Source: Agathobacter sp.
GTDB lineage: Bacteria > Bacillota > Clostridia > Lachnospirales > Lachnospiraceae
Length of the DNA stretch: 41,417 nucleotides
Direction: 5' to 3'
NCBI GenBank assembly: GCA_022769125.1
Contig: JALEKN010000008.1
Coordinates: forward strand, 1-41,417
In this document: piece by piece, positions 34,749 through 41,417 of the stretch
Layout: each line of letters begins with the position of its first letter
How positions within the stretch are numbered: the stretch's first letter is position 1
Notes under the pieces: model-generated
Seen by the model: only the letters and a program-made list of their open reading frames with translations
What the model was told of the DNA's origin: nothing
Databases searched by the model: none
Made by a program: the position numbers and the translations under genes

Positions 34749-37700
34749 ATGAAAAAATTTTTCTTATTTATAAAAACTTTTAGACAAATTCGTAAGAAAA
34801 GAAAGAACGCGCGGTTTGAGGCGTTGTATAATAGCACACTTCCTCTTCGGGTTGCGAAAAAGAATACGATTTCTGCACTTGCAGGGGTTGGAAGGAATCA
34901 TAAACTATTGCGCTATCCAATATTGGCGCTGTTAGCGATTTTTATCTTTATCTACAATTTGTTTTTGTATGCCTTTTTACATCTGAAAATGCGTGAAAAA
35001 CTAGCAAGGGGAATGGCTGTTGTAATGACAGCCGCGCTTGTGATCACCAGCATTGACCTTACGGTATTTGCTACGATGTTACAGGAAGGCTGGAAGGATA
35101 GCTGGACGATAAATGAAATTGTGGATGAAGTAGCAGCCGTAGAGGTACCTTATGGCACAAAGCAGGCGGATATCGGATTAACGGATAAATTAGCCGTTAC
35201 TGTGTCATATGAGGTAGAGGCTGCAGAAGAAGCAGAAGACACACAGCGAGAAGAGAGTACTAAAACACCAGAGGATACACAGGTATCAGAGACACCGGAA
35301 GTTGAGCCGGAGACAGCTACGGTAGAGAAAGCTGGCGTAGAAGAAATACCGGCAACCGAGGAAGAAGCAGAAGCAGCAGAGGAATCAACCACAGAAGAAA
35401 TACCGGCAACAGAGGAACCTGCAACAGAGGAAGTGCCGGCAGTCGAGGAAGAAACAGAAGCAACAGAGGAACCTGCCACAGAAGAAATAGCGGAAGCTGA
35501 GCCGGAGTCAGAAGAATTAGAGGAGACTGAGCCAGAAGAAACATCGGAAATTGAGCCGGAAACAGAGAAAATAATGGAACCTGTTATTCGGACAGAACAG
35601 ATTGATGTTGATGTTGACTGGGTGTGTGATTCCTACGATAGAAAGACTCCTGGAGAATATGTATTTCAGGCAATTCTGAGCAAGTCCACCTATGAAGGGC
35701 ATGGGCTTGTTCTTGATGCTGTTCTTCCAAGTGTTACGGTAACGGTATTGGAACCGGAGGAGTTCTTTGCAAAGCAGGTGGTGGATGGAATTGAAGTCTC
35801 CCTTGTGGCAGAGGAAGGAGTGTTCCCGGAAGATGCAGTACTTTCTGTCAGACGGATTGATAATGAAAATGAAGTTCAAAAAATCGAAAGTGCAATACAG
35901 GATAGATTGGATGAGGAAACACAGAGACTGGAAGTAGTAGATGAGACAATCATTTTTGATATTACCGTTTATGATAAGGATGGTAATGCAATTCAGCCGG
36001 AAAGCAATGGAGCAAAATTATTTTTCCGGAATGTTGATCTCACAAAGCAAGTAGATGCGGAGGACAGCCTTGATATTTACTATGTGGATGATAACCATGA
36101 GACGGCAGAACTCGTGGAGTCTGTAGTGGAAGAAGATGGCCTTTCATTTGAACCGGAACATTTTTCTACATATTCTATTACAAAGGTAACAACAGCTGCA
36201 ATTTACGAGACGATTGGTATTGATTCGGAATCGCTGAATGCGAACGCAATCTGGGGTAAGACGGAGAGTTTTTCTAATGTGAAGACCTCCGGTGGAGTGG
36301 ATTTTTATGCGGCCTTTTATGAAGCAAGCCATAATTCCACAGGCGGAATCCAAAGCCAGAACTATGAAGTTGGCTCTATGGAGCCGAGTGCACCGGATGA
36401 TGCCACTATTCAGGTGGCTTTGGGAAATATTACCACAGATAAGGGAGTACCATATATTTTCTCACAGACAGGGGAAGATGTTCTCGATGGAAACGATGCA
36501 ATCCGATTGTCAGGTAATAAGACTTCGGCAAGTGTAAATCTTGCTTCCTATGGCTCTTATAACACCATTTATGTACTTGGCACAGCAGGAGGTCCGGGAA
36601 GTGGACACTATGCTGATTTTTCGGTAACACTTCATTATACGGACGGAAGTAAGGATAATTATGATTATAAGCTGTACGATTGGTATGACGGTTCTGTTAC
36701 ACAAGTAAATGATAAGGTGGAGCTTTACGCACCGCTTCAACGAATCCAGCTTAGCACACAGCGTGTTGATGGCTCAACGAAGGCAGGACCTTTTTTGCAG
36801 TCTGCTGCAATTAAGGCAGATCCGAATAAGCTGTTATGCTCGATTGATTTTGTGGCAAAAGGAAAAGATGGTTCTGGGTCTATGAGTGGGATCTATTGCG
36901 ATATTTTTGCAATTACAGGAGCAAAAGCAGCAAATGTCCCGGCAAGACCAACTGCATATTCTGCTGATGATAAGTTGACGGATCAGTGTACACTCCGCTG
37001 GTCGGAGGTGAGTGGGGCCAGCGGATATGTAATTGATATTTCGGAAGACCGTGACTTTACCAGCTATGTGATCGCAAATTACACGGATGAAAACCAGAAT
37101 AAGCAAACGTTTAAGTTTACAAACTATACTGTTCCAAATGCGCAGATTAAAGATGGAATGGTGTATGCGAAGGTTTATGGACTTGAGGCAGAAAAGAAAT
37201 ACTATTTCCGGGTAAGGGCTGTAGGTAATACAGGACAGAGTATAAGCTCAAATATTATTTCATTTTCGCTTCCGGGTGTCCTGCTGCAGCTTGATACATC
37301 CTCCAAGCTTGAGATTGCACTGGCACTCGGAACCACCAAGGTGGATAGTGCTGCATTTGAGGAGGAACTTCGTGCGGCATTGGAGAGAAAGGGAATTGCA
37401 TCCGAACGGATCTCATTTGCAGAGGTGGATGCGAATGCAAGTGCATCCACCAGTAAGTTTGACTGGTGGAAGTATGATCATACGAAAAAAAATGGTACTA
37501 ATGTTAAGCGTGATAATACGAAACATATATATATAGAACCCAATAGTAATGATACTCAGGTGTATGATAGACTTACCAGCCATATTGAAGAAAGCAGTGG
37601 ATCAATGATCTTCAAGGGTTATGGTTCTGAAGCATATACGGACTGGCTGTATCAGGTGAACACGCAGGCAACTCAGAAGCAGATCCAGTTTACCTTGAAA

Positions 37701-40700
37701 GAGGATGCATTTGATGCATTGGATGCATTTGGGTTTCTGGTTAATTGCTCGATAACCGGAAATTATCCCAATTACTCAAGCAATGCGCAGCGATTAAACG
37801 GATACCTGCTGGCATTTGAATATTATGGACAACCGTATGGTCAGAAGATTACCTTATATAAATTGGATAATGTCAATACATATCAGTTCCACCATGGAAC
37901 ACCGGGAGATCTTAGAAATTGGGATAACAGTAAAGGATATGGAACGATAACACCAATCGGAAGCTCTTCCGTATATAATTGGAACAATTCCAGTACAAGA
38001 AATCTTTATCGAAAGGTAAAGGTTGAGGTTATGCCTACCTATATCAAGATATGGCTGGCAAGCGGAACCGGCAGTAGTGTATTCAGCAAGGAACTTGGTG
38101 ACAGCGATCTGGTTTCCCTTACGGCAAGCAGCACCATAACCGGAGCTGTAACGGGGAAGGGATATACAGAATTTCCATTGACAGCAGGCTATGATGGAAA
38201 GCTATACCGGGGTGGATTCGGACCATTGGGATCATACCATTCACATGGTTGTGAACAAGAAACAAAAGTTACATTATCTAACCTTTCCATGACTGCAGAT
38301 TATGTGCGTTCATTGACAGAGGTGGTTCGTGAGCCAAATTGGAATGAAGATGCCTTAAGTTATCTGGTCAACTTGAATGAGGCGAGTATTGATGACTTTA
38401 GTGATGTTTATTCGACCGCGGAGATTATCAACCGCCTTACCGAAGATGATGTCACTTATATTGGCTGGTGTGGAAATGAAAATAAGGCGGCTTCCCAAGC
38501 ATTCGTAGATGGGGCAGCAAATAATAGTGCCCTTGTAAGTGTCGATGAGTATGCAGATGCAAATGGGAATGCATACACGAAGGAGGCAAGACTGCGTCAG
38601 GTTGATGCAATTGCGGAGGCTATCGTTGCTCGGCTTAAGCAGACAATTGTCCCTTCCACAAGCGGCGAAGTATCGAAAGGAACATATACCTCTGAAAGTG
38701 ATTTCTCATTTAGCTCAACAGGAACATCATTAGATGATGGCAATTGGAGCGTCGGATATAGTGAGATTGATTTCAACAGCTGTAAAGATAACGTACAGAC
38801 CTATAAGGATTTAGGTGCGGCATCATTTGAGACTGTGGGATATTACGAAGTCTATTATAATGGAGAATTGAAGTCCCAGATCCGTATTCATGATGCACCA
38901 CAGGCGATTTTGAACGTCAGCGTGAATAAATCGAGTGGGGAATCTGTTCTTGAGGTTGAGAATAGGTCATACGATCCGGACACAGTTAAGAAGGATAACC
39001 TAAACATTTCTGATGCAGATGGTTCAAAGACCTATGGTATTGATACATCAAAGACAGTTTTGGAATACAAGAAATTATCTGACAGCAAGGCAGAATGGAC
39101 AACATCAAAGCCAAAAACAGTTGCAGCAGGAGAAACATGGATTGTGCGATTAACTGTTACCGATGTGGAGGGAAGTACTTCTTCTACAACAAGACAGATA
39201 AGCGTAGCAGGAGAACAGCAGACAATGATCGCAGCTCCATATGGCTCTTTCCGTTTATCAAAATCAGTTTATACAAAAACAACCGGAAGTAACACGGCAG
39301 GATTTGATACCAGTGTTGTTATTACAGATCAGTCCTATTCGCTGGATGGATCGGCATTTACTACTTCATATGTCCTGACAGATGCGAACGGAAAGCAGAT
39401 GGCTGCTTTTTCGGTAACACCGGGAGCAACGTATGAATATCCTCTTACATCGTTAAGTGGTAATTATACATTATCAATGACAGCCACGATCACGGTTGGG
39501 AGTGTGACTAAAACATCCGCTAAGGTATCCAGAAACTTCTCTGTCAAGACCGGATATCTGGTAACATATGATGCGAACGGAGGACAGGGAGCACCTGCAA
39601 ATCAGAATAAGAATTCCGGTGAGGCATTGAAACTTTCAAAGAATGCACCGGCAAGAAATGGATATACGTTTGCAGGCTGGGCAACTTCCAAGGAAAATGC
39701 CGACTCTTATTCGGTTTCTTACACAACGGGTTCAACTTATAATACGGATGCAGGTCTTAACCTATATGCGGTATGGCTGAAAAACATGTCCGTTTCGGCG
39801 AAGGGAAGTACGGTTGAATATGATGGTCTGGCACATGGAATTAATGTTTCCGTGTCTGAACCGGGAAGTGACTATACGATTACATATGGTACAGCGGCAT
39901 CTTCTTGCAATTTAACTTCTCTGACATACAGCAAGCCGGGAAAGTATACAATATTCTATAAAGTAATAAAAAATGGATATCAGACAGTTACCGGAAGCAG
40001 GCAGGTTGAAATCAAAAAGGGAACTGCACGGATTGAATTAGAGGATACCGATGTAAGCTTTTATAGAACGAAATGTGGTGAAATTAAGCCTGCTCAAGTC
40101 ACAGCTGTAGATACAAAGTATGCAGAAGTGACGTACACTTACTATAAAAATGCAGATTGCAGCATTTTTACATCTACCTCCGATGGAGCAGTCGGCGAGG
40201 GAAAAGCACCAAAAAATCCGGGCACTTATTATGTAACGGCATCGAGCGCGGAAAATGAATATTATAAGTCTGGGACAAGCAATGTAGCTATTTTAAAAAT
40301 TCTGACCCATAAAGTGGAATTTGACGGAAATGGCAGAATATTTACGAAAAATGAACCGGAAAGTCAGCAAAACCTTGCAGTGGGTGATAAGATTGCAGCA
40401 CCTACGCCAATCCCGAAGACAGACGATGCAATTCTGGTTGGCTGGTACAAAGATGTTATATCTGAGACCGAATGGAATTTTGCAGAGGATACCATTGAAG
40501 GGGACACCGTTCTTTACGCAAAATGGCGCTTGAAATCGGATTATCCTGCTTATTGGAAAGTTGAGGGTGAGGATGATTATCACTATGGTGAAGTGGATGA
40601 AGTCCTTGATATCCTGGATAGACAGGATGCTCCGGGGGTTAGCGAAGTGCAGATTCAGAAGGACGCGGATATTAATGATCTGACAGTACCGGATGACGTC

Positions 40701-41417
40701 ACAGTCGGAGTAAAACCGGGCGCAAATGTGAACTTAAGTGGCAATACAAATATAAAGGGAACATTTGAAAATCGCGGAACTATAAATAATAAGGGTACAA
40801 TTTCGGGTGATGTAGATAATACGAGCGGAACCATAAATGGTGGAAGCATAAAGGGAAATGTTTCGAATGCAGATGGTACTTTAGCTGGTGTGAAACTCGA
40901 AGCAGGTTCTACTGCGACCGGTGGAACGTATACGGACGTAAATAATAACGGCACAATTATCGGTGGTACAATAAGTGGAGATACTACAAACCATGGAGAA
41001 ATTAAGGGCGGCAGCGTATCCGGAAATACCACCAATAATGGAACCATCTCTGGAAGCAATGTATCGGGAAGCCTTGATAATGCAGGCGGAACAGTCAGTG
41101 GCTCCACCATTGCAGAGGGAACAACAGCAAGTGGCGGATCTTATGAGGATGTGACCAATAAAGGAAGCCTCTCTGATGGTAAGATCAGTGGTGACTCTAC
41201 AAACCATGGAACCATAACAGACAGTGAAATCAGTGGAAAACTTGATAATACTGATGGAAAGGTAGACGGCAACACCAAGAATGAGGGAACCATCACTGGA
41301 GGAAGTTTATCCGGAAATACCACCAATAATGGAACCATCTCCGGAGGCAATATATCCGGAAGTCTTGATAATGCAGGAGGAACAGTCAGTGGCTCCACGC
41401 TTGCAGAGGGAACAACA
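34749..41417 (+). CDS. Giant secreted surface protein, 3'-partial
   Basis: The frame is open from ATG 34749 (GAGGTG 8 bases upstream) to the window end: 2223 codons without a stop. Two N-terminal hydrophobic segments (about 57-78 and 89-105, the latter ending VFA) serve as signal or anchor. Next comes an acidic Thr/Glu/Pro stretch (about 155-277), then beta-rich regions, a fibronectin type III-like domain (about 732-842), and a large unrecognised region. Two InlB-type B repeats (about 1603-1676 VTYDANGG to NLYAVW, and 1854-1928) flank an MBG-like domain (about 1679-1760, VEYDGLAHGINV). From about 1974 it is Gly/Asn/Ser/Thr repeats. This resembles a cell-wall adhesin; the sorting signal, if any, lies beyond the window. 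Confidence 0.88.
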   Translation, partial: MKKFFLFIKTFRQIRKKRKNARFEALYNSTLPLRVAKKNTISALAGVGRNHKLLRYPILALLAIFIFIYNLFLYAFLHLKMREKLARGMAVVMTAALVITSIDLTVFATMLQEGWKDSWTINEIVDEVAAVEVPYGTKQADIGLTDKLAVTVSYEVEAAEEAEDTQREESTKTPEDTQVSETPEVEPETATVEKAGVEEIPATEEEAEAAEESTTEEIPATEEPATEEVPAVEEETEATEEPATEEIAEAEPESEELEETEPEETSEIEPETEKIMEPVIRTEQIDVDVDWVCDSYDRKTPGEYVFQAILSKSTYEGHGLVLDAVLPSVTVTVLEPEEFFAKQVVDGIEVSLVAEEGVFPEDAVLSVRRIDNENEVQKIESAIQDRLDEETQRLEVVDETIIFDITVYDKDGNAIQPESNGAKLFFRNVDLTKQVDAEDSLDIYYVDDNHETAELVESVVEEDGLSFEPEHFSTYSITKVTTAAIYETIGIDSESLNANAIWGKTESFSNVKTSGGVDFYAAFYEASHNSTGGIQSQNYEVGSMEPSAPDDATIQVALGNITTDKGVPYIFSQTGEDVLDGNDAIRLSGNKTSASVNLASYGSYNTIYVLGTAGGPGSGHYADFSVTLHYTDGSKDNYDYKLYDWYDGSVTQVNDKVELYAPLQRIQLSTQRVDGSTKAGPFLQSAAIKADPNKLLCSIDFVAKGKDGSGSMSGIYCDIFAITGAKAANVPARPTAYSADDKLTDQCTLRWSEVSGASGYVIDISEDRDFTSYVIANYTDENQNKQTFKFTNYTVPNAQIKDGMVYAKVYGLEAEKKYYFRVRAVGNTGQSISSNIISFSLPGVLLQLDTSSKLEIALALGTTKVDSAAFEEELRAALERKGIASERISFAEVDANASASTSKFDWWKYDHTKKNGTNVKRDNTKHIYIEPNSNDTQVYDRLTSHIEESSGSMIFKGYGSEAYTDWLYQVNTQATQKQIQFTLKEDAFDALDAFGFLVNCSITGNYPNYSSNAQRLNGYLLAFEYYGQPYGQKITLYKLDNVNTYQFHHGTPGDLRNWDNSKGYGTITPIGSSSVYNWNNSSTRNLYRKVKVEVMPTYIKIWLASGTGSSVFSKELGDSDLVSLTASSTITGAVTGKGYTEFPLTAGYDGKLYRGGFGPLGSYHSHGCEQETKVTLSNLSMTADYVRSLTEVVREPNWNEDALSYLVNLNEASIDDFSDVYSTAEIINRLTEDDVTYIGWCGNENKAASQAFVDGAANNSALVSVDEYADANGNAYTKEARLRQVDAIAEAIVARLKQTIVPSTSGEVSKGTYTSESDFSFSSTGTSLDDGNWSVGYSEIDFNSCKDNVQTYKDLGAASFETVGYYEVYYNGELKSQIRIHDAPQAILNVSVNKSSGESVLEVENRSYDPDTVKKDNLNISDADGSKTYGIDTSKTVLEYKKLSDSKAEWTTSKPKTVAAGETWIVRLTVTDVEGSTSSTTRQISVAGEQQTMIAAPYGSFRLSKSVYTKTTGSNTAGFDTSVVITDQSYSLDGSAFTTSYVLTDANGKQMAAFSVTPGATYEYPLTSLSGNYTLSMTATITVGSVTKTSAKVSRNFSVKTGYLVTYDANGGQGAPANQNKNSGEALKLSKNAPARNGYTFAGWATSKENADSYSVSYTTGSTYNTDAGLNLYAVWLKNMSVSAKGSTVEYDGLAHGINVSVSEPGSDYTITYGTAASSCNLTSLTYSKPGKYTIFYKVIKNGYQTVTGSRQVEIKKGTARIELEDTDVSFYRTKCGEIKPAQVTAVDTKYAEVTYTYYKNADCSIFTSTSDGAVGEGKAPKNPGTYYVTASSAENEYYKSGTSNVAILKILTHKVEFDGNGRIFTKNEPESQQNLAVGDKIAAPTPIPKTDDAILVGWYKDVISETEWNFAEDTIEGDTVLYAKWRLKSDYPAYWKVEGEDDYHYGEVDEVLDILDRQDAPGVSEVQIQKDADINDLTVPDDVTVGVKPGANVNLSGNTNIKGTFENRGTINNKGTISGDVDNTSGTINGGSIKGNVSNADGTLAGVKLEAGSTATGGTYTDVNNNGTIIGGTISGDTTNHGEIKGGSVSGNTTNNGTISGSNVSGSLDNAGGTVSGSTIAEGTTASGGSYEDVTNKGSLSDGKISGDSTNHGTITDSEISGKLDNTDGKVDGNTKNEGTITGGSLSGNTTNNGTISGGNISGSLDNAGGTVSGSTLAEGTT
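35211..35580 (+). repeat. Low-complexity Glu/Thr/Pro-rich coding repeat
   Basis: Within the surface protein, short imperfect units such as ATEEPATEE, EEIPATEE and EAEPESEE recur over about 120 residues. At DNA level, GCAACAGAGGAA variants recur. The antisense strand therefore shows long Ser/Ala-rich open frames that are artefacts. The stretch likely spans the wall or spaces the adhesive domains from the membrane. Confidence 0.7.
41019..41417 (+). repeat. 97-residue repeat unit in the surface protein
   Basis: Bases 41019-41126 recur at 41310-41417 with an exact 291-base offset and about 100 of 108 identities. The encoded text runs SGNTTNNGTISG through GTVSGST to AEGTT. The window ends exactly at the end of the second 108-base match, so further units probably follow. 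Looser relatives begin at about 40735, with a different spacing (about 213 bases between the ATGG and ASGG segments). Confidence 0.85.

Noticed and set aside
35150-35544. Antisense Ser/Ala- and Leu-rich open frames
   Set aside because: They are the complement of the Glu/Thr/Pro-rich stretch in the surface protein gene.
40655-41398. Antisense Pro/Val-rich open frames near the window end
   Set aside because: They are shadows of the Gly/Asn/Ser repeats; no ribosome sites.

Overview
The window looks like chromosome of a spore-forming gut Firmicute, most likely Lachnospiraceae (Clostridium cluster XIVa). The evidence is sporulation genes (gpr, spoIIP), Gram-positive Shine-Dalgarno sites, AT-leaning codon use, and the conserved order comEC - holA - rpsT - gpr - spoIIP - lepA - hemW. 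This assignment rests on gene content and protein style; no database search was run.

That housekeeping backbone is interrupted at three points. (1) Between comEC (1-1977, 5' end outside the window) and holA lie a 52-bp noncoding tandem repeat, a decayed gene of a Lachnospiraceae-type family, a duplicated copy of the comEC 3' end, a decayed surE, a GH42 beta-galactosidase, a GH13 oligo-1,6-glucosidase and a PilZ protein. (2) Between spoIIP and lepA lies a nucleoside uptake and catabolism cluster: uridine phosphorylase, a BMP-type lipoprotein, an ABC transporter (ATPase plus two permeases), cytidine deaminase, deoxyribose-phosphate aldolase and phosphopentomutase. Together they import nucleosides, deaminate cytidine, split uridine, and move (deoxy)ribose-phosphate into central metabolism. 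(3) Directly after hemW, base composition drops sharply and an AT-rich accessory block begins.

The third block is the most interesting. It holds an agr-type quorum-sensing system: LytTR response regulator, GHKL histidine kinase, divergent Xre regulator, a short AgrD-like pheromone precursor, and AgrB protease. A small secreted Ser/Thr-rich protein follows, then a propeller-like lipoprotein, a 688-residue double ABC-2 permease and its ATPase. I read this as a candidate quorum-controlled secretion, immunity or signalling system whose product is unknown. The agrD-like gene has a near-perfect Shine-Dalgarno sequence whose properly spaced codon is ATC rather than ATG.

The block is followed by a second two-component system (LytS-like kinase plus response regulator with a SARP/BTAD-like output). 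Next comes a giant surface protein gene that runs off the window end (at least 2223 codons). Its upstream region carries two heptamers TGTAAGG 11 bp apart, the second lying at the -35 position of a candidate promoter; this suggests direct control by the adjacent regulator.

No rRNA, tRNA, CRISPR array, transposase or integrase was recognised.
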